A stretch of DNA of 51,415 nucleotides. Origin: Paenibacillus taihuensis. GTDB lineage: Bacteria; Bacillota; Bacilli; Paenibacillales; Paenibacillaceae. Position numbers and translations under genes: made by a program. The stretch covers positions 1 through 51,415 of the forward strand of contig NZ_QTTN01000045.1 in NCBI RefSeq assembly GCF_003386535.1, in the 5' to 3' direction. The notes beneath the pieces are model-generated. The model ran no database searches, was not told the DNA's origin, and saw only the letters and a program-made list of their open reading frames with translations. Positions 43,457 through 51,415 of the stretch are shown one piece after another; the stretch's first letter is position 1, and each line of letters begins with the position of its first letter.

Positions 43457-43786
43457 TACACATGAGATTTCAACTGTTCATCTGTTGGAGTTTAAGGCTC
43501 TGTTTTCACTAATTCCAATGTCTGGAACTATCCGCGGCAGTGCTATATTGTTGTCCTCCCATCCTACTCACCTCCTTTCACAGGCCACTTTCGATTTCCG
43601 TGAGGAATTTTGTCTGTACGTGACGGGGAAACTATAAGGAATTGCTCGGGACAGCATTGAGTTCCGCCGGCCTCCACCGATAATGGCAAAATCCCAATCG
43701 TCACAATAAAATCCTTCTCACGTATCACGTTTATTAATCGATATTATAGATATATAATATCTACAAATAGTCAAAAAACTGGTTGA
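43457..43786 (-). other. Intergenic region with remnant of an oxidoreductase start and a second palindrome
   Basis: The minus strand around 43655-43712 reads DWDFAIIGGG and then AGL-like residues across a frameshift, matching the start of the CPYC oxidoreductase (CAIIGGGPAGLNA). It is a short dead fragment. The arms GATATTAT (43740-43747) and ATAATATC (43754-43761) with core AGATATATAATATCT form a second palindrome that shares AGATATA with the one at 43432. It lies just before the fragment, as if it had been that gene's operator. No other gene is visible. Confidence 0.55.
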
Positions 43787-44188
43787 TTAATCCATTCCCA
43801 TGAATTGCCCGGCCAGTTCATGAATTTTTTTGTTTTTCAGATACTGCTCCATTTGGTGTTCTGCTTCGGTGACGATTTGTTGAATCAAACATTCGCTGCC
43901 GTGATCAAGGCCGCACTCGAACAGCGAAGCGGTTCCTTCGATTGCGTGAATAACGTCCAGGAATGAGATGTCTTCCCAATTGCGTCGAAGCCGGTACCCT
44001 CCGTTCGCGCCGGACATAGATTGGATGAGTCCAGCCTTAACTAGCTTGGTCAGCATTTTAGACAGATATGTTTGGGAAACGCCTAGTTTCTCGGCCAGCT
44101 GTTGCACGCTTAGCGGATTGTCCGGCGCTGTTGCCACCAAATAGCACATCGCGTGAAGCGCATAATCGGTTGCTTGCGAATATTTCAT
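43787..44188 (-). CDS. Rrf2-family transcriptional regulator (copy 2)
   Basis: 133 residues from the ATG at 44188, with AGGAGGAGCACT upstream; the frame opens at 44269 without a ribosome site. MKYSQATDYALHAMCYLVATAPDNPLSVQQLAEKLGVSQTYLSKMLTKLVKAGLIQSMSGANGGYRLRR is a clear Rrf2 winged helix. Cys at CGLDHGSECLIQQ could sense redox state or bind iron-sulfur, as in other family members. It lies directly upstream of the trxA palindromes and is their likely binder. Confidence 0.88.
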   Translation of the reverse strand: MKYSQATDYALHAMCYLVATAPDNPLSVQQLAEKLGVSQTYLSKMLTKLVKAGLIQSMSGANGGYRLRRNWEDISFLDVIHAIEGTASLFECGLDHGSECLIQQIVTEAEHQMEQYLKNKKIHELAGQFMGMD

Positions 44189-44320
44189 AGTGCTCCTCCT
44201 TAGGTAATTAAAGACTTCATGAATCCATGATAACTTTATTTTGTGTAAGATGCAAGCGTCCGCAATCAATTGAACATAACTATCTCCGTTAGAGTTACTA
44301 AGCTTTGTTCTAAATTCTTA

Positions 44321-44694
44321 TTAGCCCATCATTGCCAAATTGGATGTAATCGGTGAACCTGTGTGCTCTACACGCTCTTTTAGAGCAACGTTCATCTCCA
44401 TGAACCCGCGTTTGGTGTCTCCGTCCAACATTCGGGAAACGAACGGAACCATAATCCCAGTAAAAACTTCTCGATGCACAAACAACGTGTGATTACTGTC
44501 TATAGGTTTCAGTTCAAAAATATGCTCACCGTCGAATATTCCCTGTACACCGACTTTTCCAAGCCAACTGAATTCATACGGCGGGACCAATTTCAAAATC
44601 TTAGAACGAAATCTCATGCCTTTACCATCCCATGACTCGACGGGTCTCTGCCCTAACATTCCATCGTCATACTTATCCAAGGTGTGGAGACCGA
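44321..44694 (-). pseudogene. SRPBCC-domain protein lacking its N-terminus
   Basis: The frame from about 44694 reads AIGLHTLDKYDDGMLGQRPVESWDGKGMRFRSKILKLVPPYEFSWLGKVGVQGIFDGEHIFELKPIDSNHTLFVHREVFTGIMVPFVSRMLD. This is the second half of a SRPBCC (polyketide cyclase/START-like) protein; the motif FxWLG..GxxGIFDGEHxFEL is typical. The first 50-60 residues should lie upstream but instead IS110 sequence begins at 44701, so the 5' part was lost. No proper start codon or ribosome site is visible. Confidence 0.65.
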
Positions 44695-44700
44695 TTGCGT

Positions 44701-44985
44701 TTAGCGGAGCATATCCGTAATTCGTTCGAACTCTGCGATTAAACGTACAAAATCTTGCTTTGCTTCGGTTAGAGCTGTAACGTCTCCTACACTCCGCCTA
44801 GCTTGCGCAATGAGCTCAGCAGCCTTTTGTATGCCTGTTACACCGCCTGCTCCTGCTCGCTGCATATGTTTTCTCCACGTTGAAATGATCTCCGGTGTTG
44901 ACCGTCCTGCTAGATCCTGAGGCGTAGGTAATTCCTTCAGCGTAGCCATGGAACGTTTGCAGGTCCAATCCTTAAAATGTGAGAC
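44701..44985 (-). mobile_element. Internal fragment of an IS110-family transposase
   Basis: The minus-strand sequence FKDWTCKRSMATLKELPTPQDLAGRSTPEIISTWRKHMQRAGAGGVTGIQKAAELIAQARRSVGDVTALTEAKQDFVRLIAEFERITDML aligns without gaps to the middle of the IS110 transposase at 49813 (FKDWECKSAIQMLSLYLLPHELVNVPDETLLQHL onward). It has neither the N- nor the C-terminal domain, so it is dead. The frame stops at 44701 and an ATG at 44949 would give 82 residues. It has displaced the 5' ends of the flanking SRPBCC and membrane genes. Confidence 0.78.
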
Positions 44986-45272
44986 TATTGGTAGCACTGC
45001 TATATACTGCACTCTGGATAATCGCATCATTGAGGCTAGCAGATCGAAACTGGCATAAATATTATCCTACGCTTCTATATGCTGCAATTGGCAATGGGTT
45101 ATATGAACTTCTTAGTTATAATCATCCACTATGGAAGATGGAGCCAAACGGACTGTTATATTCAATGATTCCCATATTACTGTTTACCTTGATACATAAA
45201 GCGGCATCAGAGAAGGCGAATCGTACCTTATCGCGGCCTTTAAACGACAAAATGGTGCCGATAGCCCCATAG
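44979..45272 (+). pseudogene. Small membrane protein, probably truncated (CBO0543-like)
   Basis: 97 residues starting at a GTG in the IS110 fragment. WIIASLRLADRNWHKYYPTLLYAAIGNGLYELLSYNHPLWKMEPNGLLYSMIPILLFTLIHKAA resembles the CBO0543 family of integral membrane proteins (NWxKYYPTLLxxxxGNxLYxLLxYNxPLWxxxP). The usual protein is nearly twice as long, so the middle helices appear to be missing. Its true start is unclear because the upstream DNA is IS110. Confidence 0.55.
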
Positions 45273-45291
45273 CTGCAACGAAATAATGAGC

Positions 45292-46206
45292 CTAATCCGA
45301 CAGTGCTCGCATGATGTTGGATTTCGCCTCTGCCGCAATCGCTTCATTCCCGTCATCGACCGCTTGCATCAAGATCAGTACGGGGATGTATACCGCGATC
45401 AGCCGCGCCAGCAGCTTCGTTTCCTCGTCCGCTCCTCCGTAAGTTTCGAAAAACACGCCGCGAGCGTAAGGTGGTAAAAAGCTGTAAGCAACGCTCAAAT
45501 CGCAAGCCGGATGGCCTACGCTCAGATCGCCCCAATCAATGATGCCGGAAACGATCCCGTTCTCATTCACAAGCATATTTTTGAAATGAAGATCGCCATG
45601 TAGCAGTACATTCACCGCCTCGACACTGTCCGTTTGCAGCCTGCTAATATACGCTTCGATCACACTGGACTCCTCCGGCGACAAGTGTTCAACCACCTTC
45701 GATAGAAAGCCCTCCAATTTCACTTTGCGCGATGCTATGTCCGTCAAGCTTCGATGATCTTGCTGAACTCCGCACTTCAGCGCCGCCTGCACCGGAAACT
45801 CATGCAATCTCCGCAAAAATTTCGCCAGCGTTTCTGCCGATAAAACCCGCCGTTCTTCCGTCAAACCGATGGGGAAATCTCCTGGCACGTAGGCATAGCC
45901 AAGAAATGGTGCCGGGTATTCGTCACTTGCTTCGCCATAAAACAACGGTTTCGGATAGGGGATGGTCATATATGGCTCCAGCTTCGGCAGCAGCTTCCCT
46001 TCCATACGAATTGAGCCAACTGCAATCGTTCTTCTTGGAAACCGGAACACGTACTCGTCACCGATGAGAAAAACCGTATTGTCCCAGCCCCAGCCCAATC
46101 GCTTCACTTGCTTCGATGACAGCTGAGGGAATTGTCTGCCGATCAGCGTCCGCGCCTGCTCTTCGTTAACCCCCCACTCCGCATCCCATACATTCGTTCC
46201 TCCCAT
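45292..46206 (-). CDS. Aminoglycoside phosphotransferase-like kinase
   Basis: 304 residues; the ATG follows GAGGAGGCAGACATTTC. The APH/choline-kinase domain is clear: WGWDNTVFLIGDEYVFRFPRR (ATP loop and Lys-like position), catalytic VNVLLHGDLHFKNMLV with HGDLHFxN, and GIIDWGDLSVGHPACDLSVAYSFL with the metal-binding Asp. It is in the group with macrolide 2'-phosphotransferases and aminoglycoside kinases. The exact substrate cannot be read. It has moderate GC, unlike the AT-rich neighbours to the right. Confidence 0.83.
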   Translation of the reverse strand: MGGTNVWDAEWGVNEEQARTLIGRQFPQLSSKQVKRLGWGWDNTVFLIGDEYVFRFPRRTIAVGSIRMEGKLLPKLEPYMTIPYPKPLFYGEASDEYPAPFLGYAYVPGDFPIGLTEERRVLSAETLAKFLRRLHEFPVQAALKCGVQQDHRSLTDIASRKVKLEGFLSKVVEHLSPEESSVIEAYISRLQTDSVEAVNVLLHGDLHFKNMLVNENGIVSGIIDWGDLSVGHPACDLSVAYSFLPPYARGVFFETYGGADEETKLLARLIAVYIPVLILMQAVDDGNEAIAAEAKSNIMRALSD

Positions 46207-46341
46207 GAAATGTCTGCCTCCTCGTTCCTTACTTTATTTAGACGTTTACATTCCCTGGAAGTTGCGCATAACTGCCCGTCCCTCAATGATGACCGCAATC
46301 GAGTTTGCCGGCAGCCTGTTGGTTTTACCCTTTATGATTTT

Positions 46342-47295
46342 TCATACTTTATTATTAAACAGCTCGTGATAAAACGCTTCTCTGCCTAAAAGATTAAGAA
46401 AGTCAATTTTTCTTTTCTCATAAAAATCTTGTGTATCTCCTCTTTCAAAATACCAAACACAATCTATTAGAATACTCAGCTTAAATACATCATATAAATG
46501 TCTTTCTTCGATATCGTACAAAGGCCTATGTTGTGAATATTCTGATATGACTTTCTTTGCTTCCAGGATATTAAGATTATCTTCACCGTATTGCCAAGCC
46601 CAGTTTGAAATAAGTCCTATTAGATCGAAAAGAAGATATGTGTAGTTAGCATCGTCAAAATCTAATAAGGCGCTAAATTCATCATTGTTATAGAGAACAT
46701 TTGAAAAGTGAAAGTCTGCATGGCAAATTCCTTTTGGCAATGATTCAGGGAGCTCCAGTTCAAGCAATTCTTTTTCTAGCCATGCCAGCTTATTTTTGGA
46801 GTTTATTGTATTGATCCGTTTTGATTCGTGCCTAGCTAGCTCCCGGCAAAACTCGACGCTATAATTCCAGCGGTCATCTTTATGAATAGGTGAATAGTTT
46901 TTAGTCAAACTTTGTAGCTCAGCAGCCTTTTGGATCAGTTGCTTCACTTGCTTCTCATTCGGTTCTTCAATGTGTTCACCTTCCATAAACTCAAATAAGA
47001 CATAGGGCTTCGAATTATGAATACCAGCAAGGTTACCGTCTTTATTCTTGAATGGTGCTGGACAAGGATAATTACAATCTTTCAAAAAGCTGAGCAAGTT
47101 CGTTTCAAATAAAACCGAGTTTTCATTGCGGTTTTCATAATATCTAAATACATAATGGCCCGCAGTCGTTTGAATTTTAAGATTCGTTTGTACCGTTCCA
47201 TTTGTAAAAGGCGTGGAGTCCACGTATGTTCCCAAGTTGTAATTTGAACAGATTTGCGAAAGTTCGTATTCTGAGAAAGTTGTTTTTACAGCCAT
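46342..47295 (-). CDS. Phosphotransferase (ThrB2/APH superfamily)
   Basis: 317 residues; the ATG follows GGAAGAATAAGAA. The kinase pattern resembles the homoserine-kinase-II / spectinomycin-type phosphotransferases: FTNGTVQTNLKIQTTAGHYVFRYYENR, the linker KPYVLFEFMEGEHI, catalytic KGICHADFHFSNVLYNNDEFSALLDFDDANYTYLLFDLI. Substrate is unknown; a methylthioribose- or homoserine-type small molecule is as likely as an antibiotic. It is monocistronic and AT-rich. Confidence 0.8.
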   Translation of the reverse strand: MAVKTTFSEYELSQICSNYNLGTYVDSTPFTNGTVQTNLKIQTTAGHYVFRYYENRNENSVLFETNLLSFLKDCNYPCPAPFKNKDGNLAGIHNSKPYVLFEFMEGEHIEEPNEKQVKQLIQKAAELQSLTKNYSPIHKDDRWNYSVEFCRELARHESKRINTINSKNKLAWLEKELLELELPESLPKGICHADFHFSNVLYNNDEFSALLDFDDANYTYLLFDLIGLISNWAWQYGEDNLNILEAKKVISEYSQHRPLYDIEERHLYDVFKLSILIDCVWYFERGDTQDFYEKRKIDFLNLLGREAFYHELFNNKV

Positions 47296-47577
47296 TTCTT
47301 ATTCTTCCTTTGTGCTTATTTAGTATTGAGAAAACGGAATACGTTCATCATTTATTTAAAGGGGCTAAACCAAAGTTCAGCACTTAAGTTAGAAATGGGA
47401 CACTCAAATTTTACCATATTTTTGATTTGACGTGATAATTCAATGATAATTAGCGCTATACTCCCCGTTAACGTAATAATGGCCGCCATAGTGGCAGCCG
47501 TTTAAGTATCGTTCCTCGTTTGTTTAATGACAAAAGTAATGTTACCTCTCGATGAATGTGCGTATCCACCAATTTCT

Positions 47578-48024
47578 TCAAGGTTTTGTCCATTCATACT
47601 TTATATCTTCAAGCTGCTCTTCATTGACATTTCCTCTGTCAACAATCATAAATCCGTTTCTCTCATAAAACTTCTGTGCTTTCTTATTGACTTCAAAGGT
47701 GTATAAAAATAGTCTACCTTTAGATTGCTGTTTGGCGAGGTTCAGGAGCCTATTCCCTATTCCTCTCCCTTGATATTGCGTATGAACGTATAACTGATTA
47801 ACCCAATTCTCGTTACAAGCTAGTATGCCTACTACTTGCTTCCCTGAAGCTTCAATTGCAAGGTATACCTTATTATTTTTGACCAAAATGTTATTCAGAA
47901 AAAATACATGATCTTCAAAAGAATGTATCGCTACTTGCCCAATCGCTTGTTCCTTGCTCTCTCTCCACATCTTAACCGTTTGTAATGCATAGGAAGGGTC
48001 ATATTCGATAATTGTAAATTCCAT
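47578..48024 (-). CDS. GNAT-family acetyltransferase
   Basis: 148 residues; the ATG follows AAAAGGAGCTAATTCGA. The acetyl-CoA motif is QYQGRGIGNRLLNLAKQQSKGRLFLYTFEVNKKAQKFYERNGFMIVDRG, the standard R/Q-x-x-G-x-G/A site and beta-bulge. N-terminal residues 1-55 (SLQTVKMWRESKEQAI, VYLAIEASGKQVVGILACNENWVNQLYV) complete the fold. Acetyl acceptor unknown. Confidence 0.87.
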   Translation of the reverse strand: MEFTIIEYDPSYALQTVKMWRESKEQAIGQVAIHSFEDHVFFLNNILVKNNKVYLAIEASGKQVVGILACNENWVNQLYVHTQYQGRGIGNRLLNLAKQQSKGRLFLYTFEVNKKAQKFYERNGFMIVDRGNVNEEQLEDIKYEWTKP

Positions 48025-48052
48025 TCGAATTAGCTCCTTTTGTAATATTTAT

Positions 48053-48229
48053 TCATATATACAATTTCGGTTCAAAGGCGGGGTTGCTATGGTGAATATT
48101 CACATCAAGCACATGGGCGAAAGTACACTGGAGTAACTTCTGTAATCCGACATTCCAATGAGCCGCAAACGCATGTATCCGTTCAGTATATTCATTCATT
48201 CGTCCTTCGTACTTTTTCAATGATTTCAT
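48053..48229 (-). CDS. Possible 58-aa hypothetical protein after the HIT gene
   Basis: From the ATG at 48229 the frame reads MKSLKKYEGRMNEYTERIHAFAAHWNVGLQKLLQCTFAHVLDVNIHHSNPAFEPKLYI. It is in phase with the HIT gene, separated only by the HIT stop and a few codons, so it may be a lost C-terminal extension of that gene instead. No ribosome site is visible. Family unknown. Confidence 0.25.
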   Translation of the reverse strand: MKSLKKYEGRMNEYTERIHAFAAHWNVGLQKLLQCTFAHVLDVNIHHSNPAFEPKLYI

Positions 48230-48253
48230 CTGTTGCGCTAAACTGCCCGTTAA

Positions 48254-48589
48254 TCAACCTTTGTTTAATGGCTGACCGAAAACCACGTGAAAATGAAGAT
48301 GTTTCGAATCTTGGTATTTTCCTAAATTGGTTATTACTCTGCAAGCCCCGTGTTCCGCAACGACTTGCGAAGCTACTTTCTTAACGACATCCATAAGCTC
48401 GATTAGAAGAACGTTATCGCCTTTCTCCAAAGTAATCAGTGATGAAATATGCCTTTTCGGAATCGTCACTATGTGCACTGGATAGAATGGACGGGTGTGA
48501 TGATAAGCAAGTACATTTTCGGTTTCAACTACTTTTTGTACAGGTGTTCGCCCACTTAATACTTCTTCGCAATAAAAATCTTCCGACAT
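48254..48589 (-). CDS. HIT-family protein
   Basis: 111 residues; the ATG follows GGGAGGTGATCGCAT. The HIT motif HLHFHVVFG is near the C-terminus and HIVTIPKRHISSLI in the first half. HIT proteins cut nucleotide conjugates (Hint/Fhit-like); the substrate is not evident. The upstream gene overlaps its start by about 65 bp in another frame. Confidence 0.85.
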   Translation of the reverse strand: MSEDFYCEEVLSGRTPVQKVVETENVLAYHHTRPFYPVHIVTIPKRHISSLITLEKGDNVLLIELMDVVKKVASQVVAEHGACRVITNLGKYQDSKHLHFHVVFGQPLNKG

Positions 48590-48911
48590 ATGCGATCACC
48601 TCCCGTGCTTGCTTGTATTGTTTTAAACCCACTTCCAATTTTACTCTTTCTAATTCCCTCAGCAGTAATCTGCCTAACTTAATCAATTCGTCAGTCCCGA
48701 TAAATATATTTATGTTTCCTGTACTTCTGGTTTCATCTATAGTTAAAGTCACTTGTTGTTTTATCTCATTTAGAGTGAAGATATATTGTCTTGGCTCATA
48801 ATAGCACCTGAAAATTGCTTGTTTTGCCCCTTCTAACATAGATGTTATTGTATAAGCAAGATCACTAATAAAATCAGTTAAATAAGAAATTGATACCTCC
48901 AGAATCACCAT
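48525..48911 (-). CDS. Hypothetical protein overlapping the HIT gene
   Basis: 128 residues from an ATG at 48911 (a TTG two codons earlier also opens the frame). I do not recognise it. ISYLTDFISDLAYTITSMLEGAKQAIFRCYYEPRQYIFTLNEIKQQVTLTIDETRSTGNINIFIGTDELIKLGRLLLRELERVKLEVGLKQYKQ forms a helix-strand-helix protein without membrane segment. The C-terminal 25 residues (REVIAYVGRFLLRRSIKW) lie over the HIT start, so the true end could be earlier and the overrun could be due to a frameshift. Translational coupling to the HIT gene is also possible. Confidence 0.5.
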   Translation of the reverse strand: MVILEVSISYLTDFISDLAYTITSMLEGAKQAIFRCYYEPRQYIFTLNEIKQQVTLTIDETRSTGNINIFIGTDELIKLGRLLLRELERVKLEVGLKQYKQAREVIAYVGRFLLRRSIKWANTCTKSS

Positions 48912-48917
48912 TAGCAA

Positions 48918-49663
48918 TGATGATTGTACACCATCCTGATTTTATACTTTCAAATCGCAGAGTAATCAAAACCTCAGTCCTCCTGAATTACATTATCCTG
49001 CCTGTTCTAGAGCCTACACAGTGAGCAATTGTGCCCGTTCAGCACTCATATTTTCCTAATTATTTCAACGTAAAAGGATCGCTTACCAAAAATATTTGCG
49101 GACTTTCAGATTTATCACCAAGACGTATAGGCTTCACAACCCGATACACACCTGCTGGCTGTTATCCTCGCTAAAATGAAATAGGACATATTCCTTCCCT
49201 ATGTATTCGTATAGTGATTAAGCAATCCTCCCTCTATGGAGAATCACTTTGCTCTTAAATGCTCTCGTTTTCTTAGATTTTGACCAAGTACGCTTCTTTA
49301 CAGATAACATCTAGATGGAACGAAGTTGTAGATGAAGAAATTTGTGGGGCTGGTAAAGGCGCGAAAAAGTCTCCACCTAGACCACTCTCTGTAAAAAGTG
49401 GCTGCTTAGGTAAAGTATGGTTGCACCTTCGGATCTCCACATAAGCTCATGGTGGTCAACCCTCCCACATCTCGCAGAGTCTACGCTCCCACATCTCGCA
49501 GAGTCTACGCTCCCACATTCCTTCATTCAACCTGTCCATGAGGTGGAGGTCAGATATGCTGCCCGACAGGATCTTCGTCCGTATGGATAGTGCCTTTCCG
49601 ACTCATCCGTGCTTCTTGTTATCTGTTTTTCATTACTAGGTCATTATCAAAGGGAACTTTCAA
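48918..49663. repeat. Non-coding stretch with 24-bp tandem repeat before the IS110 gene end
   Basis: No gene is seen. A 24-bp unit starting CTCCCACATCTCG lies twice in tandem (49462-49485, 49486-49509) with the first ten bases of a third at 49510. The last 150 bp, including GTGGAGGTCAGATATGC, probably belong to the 3' non-coding part of the IS110 element. The rest is AT-rich without visible structure. Confidence 0.55.
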
Positions 49664-49812
49664 TTAGGCTGCTTGCGGTAATTCTGCGAATCGCGGGATA
49701 TCCTGGATCATTTTATCTTCACTAAACTCATGTCCCTTCTTCAAAATACCGAACAGGATCCGTATGAGTTTGTTACACAACGCGATGAGAGATTGCATCT
49801 TTTTGAGCGGAT

Positions 49813-50946
49813 TTATCGTTTGGTGTAGTACTCGTGCAAGGCTCGAAAGGCTGCATTTTTAGCAACCAACGGCATCATCACTCTAAAGAGCAAGGCACGA
49901 AGGCGCTTCCGGCCTCTCTTTGTTATCTTGGTTTGTCCTTTATGTGTACCAGATGCATTTGTTTTTAAATTCAATCCAGCGAGCTTCGTTATCTGTTTAG
50001 GATGACGGTACTGACTAATGTCACCTACCTCAGCAAGGAATCCTGCGATGGTGTCTCTACCAATCCCTTTCATGGCCAACAATTGCGGCACATGAGGAAT
50101 TTCTATGAGTAATTCATCCAATCTTCCTTCCAACTCTTCAAGCTTCTTATGAAGCCATTCGTACTGAGTAAGCAAGAGCTTAAGTTCCATTTTTGCCAAC
50201 TCAGAGCCAGTTCTTATGCCTACTGAACAGCTCGCTGCTTCCTTTAGATTCTTGATCCGACCTAGACCAAGCCCTCGCTTTGCAACCTCTCTCAGGTGCT
50301 GTAGCAAGGTTTCGTCCGGTACGTTTACAAGCTCATGTGGTAGTAAATAGAGGCTCAGCATTTGGATGGCAGACTTGCACTCCCAATCCTTAAATACCGT
50401 AAGAAACTCTGGAAAGTACCGATCTAGCCAGTTATGGACACGCGCTTGGACTACACAAAGGTCAGTCGTTAGGTGATCGCGAATCTTCATCGCTTCCCTC
50501 AATTCCGCATAAATGCCCTGAGGAAGGCTTGGTACAGCGTATCTCCCGTCTTTGACCAGTTGTGCAATGACTTTCGCGTCCTTAACATCATTTTTAGTTG
50601 GAGAGTTGTCATCTAACTCTTTGCTTTTCTTCACATGCAGCGGATTTACAACAGCATACTTAACCTGCTTTTCTCTAAGAAAATGAGCAAGGTTCAGCCA
50701 GTAGTGGCCGGTTGGTTCCATGCCAACAATAACATCTTGGAAGCCTTGTTCCGTAAGTATCTTCTGATACCAGTTCACAAGTAACTCGAATCCTGCCTGG
50801 GTATTTTCAAACGTAATTGGCTTCCCGAACTCGACTCCGCGATTGTCTTGTGCACGAGCAACGTGTTTGTATTTTGCGATGTCTACACCGATAATTAAGG
50901 TAGAAGAAGTGATTTGATTAATACGCTCATTTTGATTAAAATTCAT
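49813..50946 (-). mobile_element. IS110-family transposase, frameshifted near the C-terminus
   Basis: 377 residues as read; the ATG is at 50946. The DEDD catalytic domain is intact: IIGVDIAKYKH (Asp), MEPTGHYW (Glu), PTKNDVKDAKVIAQL (Asp, Asp). The C-terminal Tnp20 domain has IGRDTIAGFLAEVGDISQYRHPKQITKLAGL and KITKRGRKRLRALLFR. The frame stops at YYTKR, but the DNA to 49664 continues in another frame as INPLKKMQSLIALCNKLIRILFGILKKGHEFSEDKMIQDIPRF, the normal IS110 ending. A one-base deletion near 49812 has cut 50 residues, so the enzyme may be weak or dead. IS110 recombinases use a bridge RNA from non-coding flanks. Confidence 0.9.
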
Positions 50947-51130
50947 GATGTAGTCTCCTTGGTTTGTTTTTGGATCCGGTCGCTGGCGAGCATCTGGGAC
51001 CCATAAACATCATACCAAGGAGTCTTTTTATTTCTCAAACCTCGTATTTCTTCATAATAGGAATGCTGCCTGTTAGTTGAAAAAACGGCAGCCAATGCTG
51101 GCAATGTCATTAAGTTAAGGTGTTGAACCA
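50947..51130 (-). ncRNA. Candidate IS110 bridge RNA / structured left non-coding end
   Basis: CTCCTTGGT (50955-50963) and ACCAAGGAG (51014-51022) form a stem around a GC-rich loop (GGATCCGGTCGCTGGCGAGCATC). The non-coding DNA directly 5' of the transposase is where IS110-subgroup elements encode their bridge RNA. I cannot separate target- and donor-binding loops by eye. On the plus strand the same stem is followed by TCTTTTT and could be a terminator. Confidence 0.45.
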
Positions 51131-51145
51131 AATATCTATGCAAAG

Positions 51146-51178
51146 GAGCAGGTTATCGAAAGATAGCCTGCTCCTTTT
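51146..51178 (+). terminator. Hairpin upstream of the partial transposase gene
   Basis: GGAGCAGGTTATC (51146-51158) and GATAGCCTGCTCC (51163-51175) form a near-perfect stem with a loop of about 4 nt, then TTTTTT. It may protect the element from outside transcription. Confidence 0.75.
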
Positions 51179-51262
51179 TTGCGTGAAAAAGAGTAAAAGA
51201 ACTTGACAAGCAGTTGAAAATGTGTGGCGAAGCCCCTTGAAAAAACGAGGAGGTTTCGCCCA

Positions 51263-51415
51263 TGAATACGTACGCGAATTCACTAAAACAAAAGCTGACA
51301 TCCCTTATTCAAGAAATGTCAGCCGCACCAGCACTGTATGTCAAAAACCCCGAAAAAGACTTTACGCGAAAGAAAAAGTTACCCTTTGAAACGGTTATGC
51401 AGCTCCTGATCTCAA
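51263..51415 (+). CDS. Transposase N-terminus, probably IS4-family (partial)
   Basis: The ATG at 51263 follows CGAGGAGG. The first 51 residues, MNTYANSLKQKLTSLIQEMS, then APALYVKNPEKDFTRKKKLPFETVMQLLIS, match the start of IS4-type DDE transposases common in Paenibacillus. The gene runs off the window. Its left terminus would lie in 51140-51260; GAAAGATAGCCTGCTCC and its inverted partner near 51155 form a hairpin there, but no terminal repeat could be confirmed. Confidence 0.65.

Noticed and set aside
48150..48165. CCGACATT as the inverted transposon end
   Set aside because: No TGACAAGAACTT-type boxes lie next to it and the match is only six bases.
49462..49519. CRISPR array
   Set aside because: Two direct 24-bp copies without spacers.
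50955..51022. Terminal inverted repeats of the IS110 element
   Set aside because: IS110 elements usually lack such repeats; the stem lies inside the non-coding left part and is better read as RNA structure.

Overview
The window looks like chromosome of a spore-forming Firmicute, most likely Paenibacillus or a close relative. The signs are strong Gram-positive ribosome-binding sites, a T-box leader on proS, a XerS-type recombinase, a SleB-type cell wall hydrolase, secreted proteins built from RCC1, copper-amine-oxidase-like and atrophied Ig domains, and Rrf2 and YtrA regulators. This is inferred from protein character only; no 16S gene or database search was available.

Layout. (1) 1-17.8 kb has moderate GC and chromosomal character. 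It holds the 3' end of a group II intron, a block of palindromic repeats, a secreted glycosidase, a frameshifted AraC regulator, T-box-proS, a GyrI-like protein, an MgtC homologue with a broken C-terminus, xerS, an RCC1-repeat protein, a GntR/ABC operon with a clear operator, a cortex-lytic-type hydrolase, an Ig-repeat protein, a Nudix hydrolase, an NlpC/P60 protein, msrAB, a lipoprotein and an internally deleted arylsulfotransferase. (2) 18.2-37.5 kb is clearly richer in A+T. It starts with a Tn7-like transposon end (TGTCGGTTGACAAG at 18178) and the leftward operon tnsA-tnsB-tnsC-tniQ. Then come several transposase remnants, two XRE regulators with striking palindromes, an unrecognised 278-aa protein, a XerS-like recombinase with altered active-site histidines, a complete type I restriction-modification system, a KAP-family membrane NTPase, and a broken second KAP gene joined to a truncated membrane protein. 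This reads as a Tn7-like mobile island with defence cargo, on a site that has received related elements repeatedly. The other transposon end was not found.

(3) 37.5-46 kb is a mosaic: a 5'-truncated KdpD-like protein, a decayed and an intact copy of a thioredoxin / FAD-oxidoreductase / Rrf2 redox cluster, a methyltransferase, an IS110 fragment between two truncated genes, and an aminoglycoside-phosphotransferase-like kinase. (4) 46-51.4 kb holds small enzymes (a second kinase, GNAT, HIT), an IS110 element whose transposase is frameshifted near its C-terminus and has a structured upstream non-coding region (candidate bridge RNA), and the start of another transposase running off the window.

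Working together: TnsA/TnsB/TnsC/TniQ would move the island, hsdRMS and the KAP NTPase would act against foreign DNA, and the XRE proteins probably regulate themselves. TrxA, TrxB and the CPYC oxidoreductase form a disulfide-reducing unit probably controlled by the neighbouring Rrf2 protein through AT-rich palindromes.
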